Source of the DNA: Paraburkholderia caballeronis | GTDB lineage: Bacteria; Pseudomonadota; Gammaproteobacteria; Burkholderiales; Burkholderiaceae | Direction: 5' to 3' | Assembly (NCBI RefSeq): GCF_900104845.1 | Contig: NZ_FNSR01000002.1 | Location: 558,001-622,000 of the forward strand | DNA length: 64,000 bases | Part shown: positions 43,538-52,107 of the stretch, in pieces | Position numbering within the stretch: the first letter of the stretch is position 1 | Layout of the letters: every line of letters begins with the position of its first letter | Program-made: the position numbers and the translations under genes | The notes under the pieces: generated by a model | The model's input: only the letters and a program-made list of their open reading frames with translations | What the model was told of the DNA's origin: nothing | Databases searched by the model: none

Positions 43538-44737
43538 ATGCCGTTCGTGCTCGAAAAAGGCTTCCACGAAGACCGGCTCGTGCCGGAAGTGGTCGCCGAA
43601 CAGGACACGTTCATCGACATCCGCCGCCGCATCCACGCGAACCCGGAACTCGGCGCGGACGTCGCCGACACCGCAACGTTCGTCGCCGGCCTGCTGCGCG
43701 ACTGGGGTTACGACGTGCATACCGGCATCGGCGGCCATGGCGTCGTCGGACGCCTGAAGCGCGGCGGCGGCGCCCGCGCGATCGGCATCCGCGCGGACAT
43801 GGACGCGCTGCCGATCGTCGAGACGACCGACCTGCCGTATGCGAGCCGCGTGCCGGGCCGGATGCACGCGTGCGGCCACGACGGCCACACGGCGATCCTG
43901 CTCGCGGCCGCGAAGCATCTCGCGCGCCATGCGTCGTTCGACGGCACGCTGAACCTGATCTTCCAGCCCGACGAGGAAAACCTGAGCGGCGCGCGCCGGA
44001 TGATCGAGGACGGCCTGTTCGAACGCTTTCCGTGCGACGCGGTGTACGCGCTGCACAACGCGCCCGGCGTGCCGGTCGGCCAGTTCGTCGTGAAGGAAGG
44101 CAGCGTGACGGCCGCATCCGACGTCGCGACCGTCACGCTGAAGGGGGTCGGCGGCCACGGCGCGATGCCCGAGCTGACGCGCGACCCGATCGTCGCCGCA
44201 AGCGCGATCGTGATGGCGTTGCAGACGATCGTGTCGCGCAATCTCGCGGCGCGCGACGTCGGCGTGGTCAGCGTCGGCGGCATCCAGGCGGGCGCGACGC
44301 ACAACGTGATTCCGGAGCGCGCGCAACTGCTGCTGAACATGCGCTCGACGACCCCCGAGGTCCGCGAGCGGATCGAGACGCGCGTGCGCGAGATCGTCGC
44401 GTCGCAGGCGCAGACGTTCGGCGTCGAGGCGTCGATCGACTACACGCATCTGGTGCCGGTCGTGCTGAACGCGGAAGGGCCGACCGCGCTCGCGCGCGGC
44501 GTCGCGGCGGCGCTCGTCGGCGACGACCACGTGCTGACCGACACGCGCGGCGTGATGGGCAGCGAGGACTTCGCATGGATGGCGCAGTCGGTGCCGGGCT
44601 GTTACGTGATGCTCGGCAACGGCGTCGGCCAGTGGGGCGGCTGCATGTGCCACAACCCGAACTACGACTTCAACGACCGGATCATCAGCCTCGGCGCGAG
44701 CTACTGGGTCCGGCTCGTCGAAACGTATTTGAAGTAA
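43538..44737 (+). CDS. M20-family amidohydrolase (hippurate-hydrolase-like)
   Basis: A 399-residue metallopeptidase of the M20D group. Metal ligands and catalytic residues are in HACGHDGHTA, QPDEENLSGARRMIEDG, ALHNAPGVPVGQ and the dimerisation-domain segment GGHGAMPELTRDPI. The enzyme cleaves the amide of an N-acyl amino acid, for example hippurate to benzoate and glycine, or an indole-3-acetyl amino acid. An AAAGGAGAG site precedes the ATG. The gene lies 14 bp after an MHS carrier and 123 bp before a porin. The glycine riboswitch-dadA unit across the divergent LysR would suit a substrate that releases glycine; this link is inference. Confidence 0.9.
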   Translation: MPFVLEKGFHEDRLVPEVVAEQDTFIDIRRRIHANPELGADVADTATFVAGLLRDWGYDVHTGIGGHGVVGRLKRGGGARAIGIRADMDALPIVETTDLPYASRVPGRMHACGHDGHTAILLAAAKHLARHASFDGTLNLIFQPDEENLSGARRMIEDGLFERFPCDAVYALHNAPGVPVGQFVVKEGSVTAASDVATVTLKGVGGHGAMPELTRDPIVAASAIVMALQTIVSRNLAARDVGVVSVGGIQAGATHNVIPERAQLLLNMRSTTPEVRERIETRVREIVASQAQTFGVEASIDYTHLVPVVLNAEGPTALARGVAAALVGDDHVLTDTRGVMGSEDFAWMAQSVPGCYVMLGNGVGQWGGCMCHNPNYDFNDRIISLGASYWVRLVETYLK

Positions 44738-44860
44738 TCACCGCCGTTCACCGCTCGCAGCGCGCGTCCGGCCGGGCGTAGCCGCTGCGGCTCCCCGCAG
44801 TCGTTGTCCCCTTCCACTCGAATCGAGCGCCGCCCAACGGCGCCTACCACTACACACACG

Positions 44861-45985
44861 ATGAAAAAGACGATCAAGGCTGCAGCCGCTGCGGCCGGGC
44901 TGCTTGCGCTCGCGCCCAGCCTTTGCCATGCGGATTCGGTGTTCTCTTCGCTGATGCCGGCGTTCGGTCCGGGTTATGGCTCGGTGTCCGGCAATCTGGT
45001 GTCGATCTACGGCACGGTCGACGAATACATCGACCACTACAACGCCGGCGGGCAGACCGCGACGCGCCTGTTGAGCGGCGGCGCGTGGACGTCGAAAATC
45101 GGCATCTACGGCCGCGAGGAACTGACGCCCCGGCTGTCCGTCCATTTCCGGCTCGAAAACGGCTTCAACGCGAACGACGGCACGTTCGGCGCGCCGAACA
45201 CGATGTTCAACCGCGCCGCGTATGTCGGCATCGCGTCGAAGGACTGGGGCGGAATCGACCTCGGCAAGCAGTTCGGCGTCGGGCTGCAACTGTTCGTCGA
45301 TCCGTTCTTCGGCGTGTCGAAGCTGTCGCCGTGGACCTACTTCGGCAGCGTGTCCGACCTCGGCCGTGGCGCCTCGACGGTCGAGGCGCGCGTGAGCAAC
45401 GCGGCCGTCTATACGAGCCCGAGCCTCGCGGGTTTCACCGCGCAATTGCTGTACGCATTCAAGGGCGACCAGTCCGAAGGGCCGGCCGCGCAGAACCGCG
45501 GCGGCGCGCTCACCTATGCGAACGGACCGCTCTATGTGTCGGCATCGTTCAACCAGACGTGGTGCGATCCGTCGGCCGGCGCGTGCACCGACACCACGAC
45601 GCGCACCGACTCGTTCGGCGCGGCGATGATCTACGACATGGGCCGTTATGCGGTGTCCGCGTCGTGGCAGCTGTTCGACCCGCGCTATGCGCAGGACTTC
45701 GTCGCGCGCGAGTATTCGCTCGGCTCGCTCGCGCGCTTCGGCGCGCACATGTTCCGCGGCTCGCTCGTCTATCGCGACGTCACGCAGACCGCGAACCATG
45801 CGGTCGGCCTCCAGATCGGCGACGACTATTTCCTGTCGAAGCGCACCGCGCTGTATGCGCGCGTGTCGGTCATCAAGAACGCGGCGAACTCGCAGATGAC
45901 GAACGACCTGTACGGCAGCGGGCCGCTGCCCGCGAAGGGCGCGTCGGTGACGGACTTCGCGCTCGGCGTGTATCACAACTTCTGA
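44861..45985 (+). CDS. Outer-membrane porin
   Basis: A 374-residue porin with a signal peptide of about 25 residues (KKTIKAAAAAAGLLALAPSL then HADS). Barrel blocks are LVSIYGTVDEYIDHY, KIGIYGREELTPRLSVHFRLENGF, NRAAYVGIASKDWGGIDLGKQF and the C-terminal ALGVYHNF ending in Phe. It is more diverged from the other two porins here than they are from each other. It is last in the carrier/hydrolase group and ends just before a strong bidirectional terminator. Confidence 0.9.
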   Translation: MKKTIKAAAAAAGLLALAPSLCHADSVFSSLMPAFGPGYGSVSGNLVSIYGTVDEYIDHYNAGGQTATRLLSGGAWTSKIGIYGREELTPRLSVHFRLENGFNANDGTFGAPNTMFNRAAYVGIASKDWGGIDLGKQFGVGLQLFVDPFFGVSKLSPWTYFGSVSDLGRGASTVEARVSNAAVYTSPSLAGFTAQLLYAFKGDQSEGPAAQNRGGALTYANGPLYVSASFNQTWCDPSAGACTDTTTRTDSFGAAMIYDMGRYAVSASWQLFDPRYAQDFVAREYSLGSLARFGAHMFRGSLVYRDVTQTANHAVGLQIGDDYFLSKRTALYARVSVIKNAANSQMTNDLYGSGPLPAKGASVTDFALGVYHNF

Positions 45986-46008
45986 TCGCGCCCGGCGGCA
46001 AGCGGGCG

Positions 46009-46041
46009 AAAAAAAGGCGTGCCGCACGGCACGCCTTTTTT
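46009..46041. terminator. Bidirectional intrinsic terminator
   Basis: A GGCGTGCC/GGCACGCC stem with a four-base loop is flanked by seven A on the left and six T on the right, so it can end transcription from both sides. It separates the porin gene (plus) from the end of the 14-gene catabolic operon (minus). Confidence 0.93.
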
Positions 46042-46061
46042 CAGTCCGAGACCAGAACGGA

Positions 46062-47465
46062 TCAAGCTTCGAGCTGTTCCAGCACCTTCCCCTTCGTCTC
46101 GATGCCGAGGAAATGCACGACGATCGCCGCCGCGAACGGCACCGCCGCGAGGATGTAGAACGCGACGTCGAGATTGCCGCCGACCATCGTCTTCGAGACG
46201 ATCGCCGGCGCGAAGATCGCGGCCACTTTCAGCCATGCGCCGCCGACGCCGCAGCCGAGCGCGCGGATGCTGGTCGGATACAGTTCCGGCGTGTACACGT
46301 AAGCCGTGATGAAACCGCTCGCGAGGAAGCCGAGCGCGAACGCGCTGAACGTCGCGACCACGTACACCGACATCGCATGGCACACGCCGGCCAGCGCGAG
46401 CGACACGGCACACAGCACGAACGACACGTTGATGATCGGCTTGCGCCCGACCTTGTCCACCAGCAGCGCGCATACGAGCGACCCGACGACGCCGAGCACC
46501 GACGCGGCCACCGCGAGGTTCAGCGCGAGTTGCAGCGGTGCGTGATAGAGGGTGCGATAGATCGTCGGCAGCCACGTGGACAGCCCGTACTGGATGAAGC
46601 CGCAGGTGATCCACAGCATCGCGACCGCGAGCGTGCGCTTCAGATACGCGGGGCCGAACAGGTCCTTCATCCGGCGCTTCGGATGGCGGTTCGCCAGTTC
46701 GTCGAATTCCGCCGCGTGCGCGACCGGCGCGAGCGGCCCCTTCGCGGAACGCTCGAACACGGTCATCGCGTTGTCGGCGTCGCCGAGGCGCTCGCGTTCC
46801 GCGAGCCAGCGCGGCGATTCCGGCACGAGACGGCGCAGCACGAAGAACAGCACCAGCGGCAGCCCGCCGATGAAGTACATCGCCTCCCAGCCGAAACGCG
46901 GCACGACCCACGCGCCGAGCGCGTTCGACGCGAGCAGCCCGATCGGGAACACGATCTCGTACAGCAGCACGAAGCGGCCTCGCCCATGCGCGCGGCTGAT
47001 CTCGTTGATGTACGTGGCCGCGACCGGCAGTTCGCCGCCGAGACCGAAACCCTGCACGACGCGCAGCGCGGCGAACGCCGCGAAGGTCGGCGCGAACCCG
47101 CACAGAATGCTCGTCACGCCGATGATCCCCGAACTCCACGCAATCGCGCGCACGCGGCCATGACGCTCCGCGAGCCACGGGAACAGGAACGCGCCGAACA
47201 ACTGGCCGACCGATCCCGAGGCGATCAGGAAGCCGATTTCCCACGGCGTCAAATGCCACTTCTGGATCAGGATCGGCAGCGTCGCCGCGATCGCGATCAC
47301 GTCGAAGCCGTCGAAGAACGTCGCGAGCCCGATCAGCACGCGCGCGCGAATCTGCATCGCGTTGGTCGGCATCCGTTCGAGCCGCGCGATGATGGAGCCC
47401 CGGGTGACAGGTCCGCTGACACCCGCCCCGCCTCGATGTTCGATGATGTTGTCGATGGTTCTCAT
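46062..47465 (-). CDS. MFS transporter, last gene of the catabolic operon
   Basis: A 467-residue, 12-helix transporter of the sugar-porter/aromatic-acid type (LATFFDGFDVIAIAATLP, VPESPRWLAER, VDKVGRKPIINVSF, YTPELYPTSIRALG). Aromatic acid/proton symporters such as MhpT and PcaK share these features. It follows the ferredoxin-reductase gene after 33 bp and is followed by the terminator at 46009-46041, so it closes the operon. It probably imports the compound attacked by the Rieske oxygenase. The ATG at 47465 is preferred over an upstream TTG. Confidence 0.9.
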   Translation of the reverse strand: MRTIDNIIEHRGGAGVSGPVTRGSIIARLERMPTNAMQIRARVLIGLATFFDGFDVIAIAATLPILIQKWHLTPWEIGFLIASGSVGQLFGAFLFPWLAERHGRVRAIAWSSGIIGVTSILCGFAPTFAAFAALRVVQGFGLGGELPVAATYINEISRAHGRGRFVLLYEIVFPIGLLASNALGAWVVPRFGWEAMYFIGGLPLVLFFVLRRLVPESPRWLAERERLGDADNAMTVFERSAKGPLAPVAHAAEFDELANRHPKRRMKDLFGPAYLKRTLAVAMLWITCGFIQYGLSTWLPTIYRTLYHAPLQLALNLAVAASVLGVVGSLVCALLVDKVGRKPIINVSFVLCAVSLALAGVCHAMSVYVVATFSAFALGFLASGFITAYVYTPELYPTSIRALGCGVGGAWLKVAAIFAPAIVSKTMVGGNLDVAFYILAAVPFAAAIVVHFLGIETKGKVLEQLEA

Positions 47466-47498
47466 GCCTGGTGTCTCTGCCGTCAAAAAGGGGGGGAG

Positions 47499-48746
47499 TT
47501 ACGCGAGAGCCTTGCTGGCGTCGGTCAGTGTCGCGAGATCGACCGGCCGCCCCTGCTGCATCCATTTGCGCGCGAGCTTCAGGTCGCGCGCGGCGTTGAT
47601 CGCGATCGCGCCGCGCAGCGCGCCGTCCTTCACGCAGAACAGCGTCGCGCGTTTATCGGCGAGACTGCCGCGCACCGCGAGGTCCGCATCCGTCGGCAGG
47701 TCGCCGAGGATCTGGAGGTTCACGTCGTACTGATCGGACCAGAACCATGGAATGTCCGCATACGGCTCGGCCTTGCCGAGCAGCGCCTTCGCGGCCGCGA
47801 TCGCCTGGTTCTGCGCGTTCGCCCACGATTCGAGCCGCACGCGGCGGCCGAGCCACGCGTTCGGATGGTTCGCGACGTCGCCGCACGCGAACACGTTCGG
47901 GTCGGCCGTCGCGCCGTATTCGTCGACGACGATGCCGTCCGCGACCGGCAGCCCCGCCGCCTCGGCGAGCGCCGTGTGCGGCGCGAGGCCGATGCCGGCG
48001 ACCGCGAAGTCCGCGTCGAGCACGGAGCCGTCCGCGAGCGTCGCGCGCACGCGTTGCGGGTCGTCCGGGTGGTCCTCGATCGACGCGAGCGCCGCGCCGA
48101 CGCGCACGTCCACGCCGTGCGAACGATGCAGGTCGAGCAGGAACTGCGACACGACCGGCGGCAGCGAACGCGCGCACAGTCGCGGCGCGCCTTCGACCAC
48201 GGTCGCTTCGACGCCGAGCTTGCGCGCGGTCGCCGCGACTTCGAGGCCGATCCAGCCGCCGCCGATCACGAGCACGCGGCGGCTGCCGCGCAGCCTCTCG
48301 CCGAGCGCCACGGCTTCGTCGAGCGTGCGCAGACAGGTGACGTGCCGCGTTCTGACAAGCGCATCCGGCAAGCGGCGCGCCGCGCCGCCGGTCGCGATCA
48401 CCAGCCGGTCGTATTCGACCTCGCGGCCCGAGCGCGTGCGCACGATGCGCGCCGCGCGGTCGATCGACGTCGCGCAGTCCGGTTGCCACGCTTCGACATC
48501 AAGGCCCGCGAATTCGTCGGGCTTCACGATCCGCACCGTGTCGATATCCGCTTCGCCCGCGAGCACCGCCTTCGACAGCGGCGGGCGCTCGTACGGCAGA
48601 TGGGCTTCGTCCGCGATCATCACGAGGCGGCCGTCGAAGCCTTCCTTGCGCAGCGTCTTCACGACCCAGCCGGCCGCCTGGCCGCCGCCGATCACGACGA
48701 CGGTGCGCGGCGCGGCAACGGACGCCGATGCCTGCGGCGCGCTCAC
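47499..48746 (-). CDS. NAD(P)H:ferredoxin reductase of the Rieske oxygenase system
   Basis: A 415-residue FAD/NAD(P)-binding reductase with the two Rossmann motifs VVVIGGGQAAGW near residue 16 and VLVIGGGWIGLEVAATA near residue 160, plus the FAD motif NVFACGDVANHPN. It matches the class of reductases that feed Rieske ferredoxins (BphA4, AndAa, TodA type). It should pass electrons from NAD(P)H to the ferredoxin encoded at 59180-59494 at the other end of the operon. Its ATG overlaps the stop of the VOC gene by four bases. The C-terminal reductase domain is complete. Confidence 0.9.
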   Translation of the reverse strand: MSAPQASASVAAPRTVVVIGGGQAAGWVVKTLRKEGFDGRLVMIADEAHLPYERPPLSKAVLAGEADIDTVRIVKPDEFAGLDVEAWQPDCATSIDRAARIVRTRSGREVEYDRLVIATGGAARRLPDALVRTRHVTCLRTLDEAVALGERLRGSRRVLVIGGGWIGLEVAATARKLGVEATVVEGAPRLCARSLPPVVSQFLLDLHRSHGVDVRVGAALASIEDHPDDPQRVRATLADGSVLDADFAVAGIGLAPHTALAEAAGLPVADGIVVDEYGATADPNVFACGDVANHPNAWLGRRVRLESWANAQNQAIAAAKALLGKAEPYADIPWFWSDQYDVNLQILGDLPTDADLAVRGSLADKRATLFCVKDGALRGAIAINAARDLKLARKWMQQGRPVDLATLTDASKALA

Positions 48747-49705
48747 GACTTACGCTCCGTCATGAACTTTCCTTCGGGAGCCTGAGCATTCTTCTGCCGC
48801 CGCGTGTTGCCGTCGAGGCCGCCGTCGATCGCCCATTCCGCGAAGACGGTCGGGCCGGGTTCGAATTCGCGCGGCTGCCAGTCGGGCGTCAGCACGTCCT
48901 CGTCCGCGTAGTATTCGATCAGCCCGCCGGCCGGGTTCCGGAAGTACCAGAAGTACGCGGACGACACCGGATGCCGGCCCGGCCCGAGTTGCGTGGCCCA
49001 GCCGCAGCGGCTGATGTGCAGCCCGCCGCCGAACACTTCGTGAATGTCGCGCACGGTGAACGCGACGTGGTTGAGGCCGCGCTTTCCATCCGGCAGCGCG
49101 AGCAGGAAGATGTCGTGGTGGCCGCCGTGCGGCGCGCAGCGCATGAACGCGCCGCGCCCCGGATAACGGTCCGACGTCTCGAAGCCGAGCCGCTCGTGAT
49201 AGAACCGCTCCTGCTCCGCGAGGCGGTTCGTGAAGAACACCACGTGCCCGACCTCGACCGGCTCCGCGCGCTCGTACACCGGCGACGGCTGATCGACGCG
49301 CAGCGTCTGCCCCCACACGTTCGACGGCGAGCCGTGCAGGTCCAGCGCGCGGCGGCGCGTGACCTCGACGCGGATCGCCATCCCGGCCGGATCGATGCAG
49401 CCGATTGCGTCGTCGGTCGCGTAATAACCCGGCTGGTCCGCGAGACGGCCGCGCAGCGCGTCCAGTTCGGCGCGCGTCGCGACGCCCCACGTGACTTCGC
49501 GCAGCGTCGGCCCGTCCTCGAACGGGGGCGGCAGCGACGCGTCGTTCGCATCGACGACGAGCACCGTGCAGCCGTTCAGCGTCTCGAAACGCGCGCGCGT
49601 TTCGTCGTGCGCGACTTCCTTCAAGCCCCAGTCCGCGAAGAACCGCCGGCATTCGCCGAGGTCCGCCACGCCATACGTGATCTGTTCAATGCCGAGTATC
49701 GTCAT
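48743..49705 (-). CDS. VOC-family / type I extradiol-dioxygenase-like protein
   Basis: A 320-residue protein made of two vicinal-oxygen-chelate modules, the length of type I extradiol dioxygenases. The likely Fe(II)/Mn(II) ligands are the His of VEVGHVVFFTN, the His of GLNHVAFTV and the Glu of GGLIEYYAD, in the same order as in BphC (His, His, Glu). It may open a catechol ring made by the oxygenase and a dehydrogenase. A strong AGGAGAAAGAGG site precedes the ATG at 49705. It lies 25 bp after the aldehyde dehydrogenase gene and overlaps the reductase gene by four bases. A non-dioxygenase role (isomerase or lyase of the VOC fold) cannot be excluded. Confidence 0.85.
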   Translation of the reverse strand: MTILGIEQITYGVADLGECRRFFADWGLKEVAHDETRARFETLNGCTVLVVDANDASLPPPFEDGPTLREVTWGVATRAELDALRGRLADQPGYYATDDAIGCIDPAGMAIRVEVTRRRALDLHGSPSNVWGQTLRVDQPSPVYERAEPVEVGHVVFFTNRLAEQERFYHERLGFETSDRYPGRGAFMRCAPHGGHHDIFLLALPDGKRGLNHVAFTVRDIHEVFGGGLHISRCGWATQLGPGRHPVSSAYFWYFRNPAGGLIEYYADEDVLTPDWQPREFEPGPTVFAEWAIDGGLDGNTRRQKNAQAPEGKFMTERKS

Positions 49706-49730
49706 GGCCTCTTTCTCCTGTGCGCCGCCG

Positions 49731-51224
49731 TCAGACATTCGCCCACGGCAGCGGGGCGTCGTTCAAGCCCCAGTAGAGGCTCTTCTGCTGCATGTACTCG
49801 CGGATGCCGAGGCGGCCCTTCTCGCGGCCGATCCCGCTGTCCTTCCAGCCGGAGAACGGCGTCGAGATCGAAAACAGCTTGTACGTGTTGATCCATACGG
49901 TGCCCGCTTCGAGCGCGCGGGCCACGCGCCACGCGCGCTTGTAGTCGCGCGTCCAGATGCCGGCCGCGAGGCCGAACACGCTGTCGTTCGCCTGCGCGAT
50001 CAGCGACGCCTCGTCGTCGAACGGCATCGCGACCAGCACCGGCCCGAAGATTTCCTCCTGGCAGATGCGCGCGCCGTTCGCCAGTCCTTCGAGGATCGTC
50101 GGCAGATAAAAGAAGCCGTTTTCGCGGCCGTCGCCGGTCGGGCGCTCGCCGCCGCACAGCAGCCGGCCGCCCTCTTCGAGCCCGAGCGCGACGTAACGCT
50201 CGACCGACTCGCGATGCTTGCCGCTGATGAGCGGCCCCATCTGCGTGTCGTCGCGCGTCGGGTCGCCGACGCGCAGCCGGCGCGCGCCGTCGGCCAGCCG
50301 GCGCATGAATTCGTCATAGAGCGAACGCTGCACGAACAGCCGCGAGCCCGCGATGCACGCCTCGCCCGACGAACTGAAGATGCCGTACAGCACGCCGTTC
50401 ACCGCATGGTCGAGGTCCGCGTCGTCGAACACGATGGTCGGCGACTTGCCGCCCAGTTCGAGCGACACGGGCATCAGCTTCTCGGCCGCGATCCGCGCGA
50501 TGCCGCGGCCCACGTCGGTGCCGCCGGTGAACGACACCTTGCGCACGCGCGGATGGCGCACCAGCGCGTCGCCGATCACCGAGCCCTTGCCGGGCAGCAC
50601 GCTGACGACGCCCTTCGGCACGCCCGCTTCCTCGCAAATGCGCGCGAGCGCGAGCGACACGAGCGGCGTCACTTCGGCCGGCTTCAGCACGACCGCGTTG
50701 CCGGCCGCGAGCGCGGGCGCGAGTTTCTGCGCGTCGGAGGCGATCGGCGAATTCCACGGCGTGATCGCCGCGACGACGCCAATCGGCTCGTGCACGCTCA
50801 TCGTCAGGTAGTCGCCGCGCGACGGCGTCAGTTCTTCGTCGAGCGTTTCGAGGCACGCGGCGAAATAGCGGAACGTGTTCGCCGCGCTCGCGACCAGCAC
50901 GCGCGTCTCGCCGATCGGCTTGCCGTTGTCGCGGCGTTGCAGTTGCGCGAGCGCCTCGTGGCGCGCGGTAATCAGGTCGGCGATCCGGTACAGCACGAGC
51001 GCGCGCTGATGCGGCTTCAGCCCCGCCCAGTCCGCGCGGCGCCACGCGGCGTCGGCCGCTTCGACGGCGTCGTTCGCGTCGTCCGCGTTCGCAGTCGAAA
51101 TTTCCATGTTCACCGACTGGTCCGCCGGGTACACGCTCGCATAGGTCGCCGCGCGGCCGCGACGCCATTCGCCGCCGACGAAGATGTCGCCGTCCGGCAC
51201 GAGACGGGAATCGAAAGGGGTCAT
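49731..51224 (-). CDS. NAD(P)-dependent aldehyde dehydrogenase
   Basis: A 497-residue ALDH-superfamily enzyme. Motifs are complete: the NAD-binding ITPWNSPIASDAQKLAPALAAG and SFTGGTDVGRGIA segments, the general base in LELGGKSPTIV, and the catalytic Cys in SSSGEACIAGSRLFV. It would oxidise a semialdehyde of the pathway, for instance a 2-hydroxymuconic-semialdehyde-like ring-fission product, or an aldehyde made by the neighbouring ThDP enzyme. The ATG at 51224 has a GGAGC site. It is 55 bp after the aspartate-dehydrogenase-like gene. Confidence 0.92.
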   Translation of the reverse strand: MTPFDSRLVPDGDIFVGGEWRRGRAATYASVYPADQSVNMEISTANADDANDAVEAADAAWRRADWAGLKPHQRALVLYRIADLITARHEALAQLQRRDNGKPIGETRVLVASAANTFRYFAACLETLDEELTPSRGDYLTMSVHEPIGVVAAITPWNSPIASDAQKLAPALAAGNAVVLKPAEVTPLVSLALARICEEAGVPKGVVSVLPGKGSVIGDALVRHPRVRKVSFTGGTDVGRGIARIAAEKLMPVSLELGGKSPTIVFDDADLDHAVNGVLYGIFSSSGEACIAGSRLFVQRSLYDEFMRRLADGARRLRVGDPTRDDTQMGPLISGKHRESVERYVALGLEEGGRLLCGGERPTGDGRENGFFYLPTILEGLANGARICQEEIFGPVLVAMPFDDEASLIAQANDSVFGLAAGIWTRDYKRAWRVARALEAGTVWINTYKLFSISTPFSGWKDSGIGREKGRLGIREYMQQKSLYWGLNDAPLPWANV

Positions 51225-51279
51225 GTCACAAGCTCCATCGGACCAGTCGCGCCGCATCGCTGCGCGCGTGCGGGTCGCG

Positions 51280-52107
51280 TCAAATCACACAGCGCGCCGC
51301 GCGGTTGCGCAGCGCACGAATCGCGCTATAGGCAGTCAATGCCGACGTCTTCGGGTTGTCGGGCAGCGGCTTGCCGCACATCTCCAGCGACATCTCGCCG
51401 AACGCGCCGCGCGCGACGATCCGGTGCACGTTGCGCGTGACCGCCGGATCGGCGATCAGGCGCACCGACGTCTGGTCGAGGCCGAGGCCCGCGAGCGCGA
51501 TCGTCGCCGCGACGTTCGCGTTCTTCGGATAGAGCCGCGCCGCGTCGCGCGCGCTGCCCTCGAAGATCACGCGCTCGACATCGAGCGCGCGCAGGTCGCA
51601 CACGTCCTCGGCCGGCGTGCCGAGCCAGCCGACCGGCGGCTTGCGGCCCGTGTACAGCACTTCGTCGAGGCCGCCGAGTTTCGCGGCGGACAGCGCGTCG
51701 ATGCCGCCGATCGCGCCGGACAGCAGCGTCAGCGTCGCGTCGCCCTCGTCCGCCGCGACCGACAGCCGGTCGAGCAGGCCGAGATCGGACAGCGCGCCGA
51801 TCGACGCGACCGCGCAGTCGGTGCCGGCCTTCAGCAGCGGCACCACGTGATCGACCAGCGCCGCGTGGCCCGCGCATTCGAGCGCGAACTGCGGGCGCGT
51901 CGACAGCGCATCGACCGACGACACGACCTCGACCGACGGCCCGACCGCGCCGCGCACCGACGCCGCGTGATGCTCGGGCACGATCACGTGCGACACGTGC
52001 ACGTGCGGATCGGCGGCGACCGCGCGATAGACGGCCTGGCCGATCGCGCCGAAGCCGATCATCGCGACGTCGATGCCGGCCACGTACGGACGATGGGCGT
52101 CACGCAT
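51280..52107 (-). CDS. L-aspartate-dehydrogenase-like protein (NadX family)
   Basis: A 275-residue oxidoreductase with the N-terminal Rossmann motif [17 protein letters not shown] and the family-specific C-terminal domain containing [26 protein letters not shown] and [14 protein letters not shown]. Members interconvert L-aspartate and iminoaspartate/oxaloacetate with NAD(P)H and can start NAD synthesis, but no nadA or nadB is near. Inside a Rieske-type catabolic operon it more likely reduces or oxidises an amino or imino acid intermediate. Its start overlaps the end of the ThDP enzyme by eight bases. The family is clear; the substrate is open. Confidence 0.86.
   Translation of the reverse strand: MRDAHRPYVAGIDVAMIGFGAIGQAVYRAVAADPHVHVSHVIVPEHHAASVRGAVGPSVEVVSSVDALSTRPQFALECAGHAALVDHVVPLLKAGTDCAVASIGALSDLGLLDRLSVAADEGDATLTLLSGAIGGIDALSAAKLGGLDEVLYTGRKPPVGWLGTPAEDVCDLRALDVERVIFEGSARDAARLYPKNANVAATIALAGLGLDQTSVRLIADPAVTRNVHRIVARGAFGEMSLEMCGKPLPDNPKTSALTAYSAIRALRNRAARCVI

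Noticed and set aside
46113..48785. 890-codon plus-strand open frame opposite the MFS and ferredoxin-reductase genes
   Set aside because: Shadow of two clear minus-strand genes.
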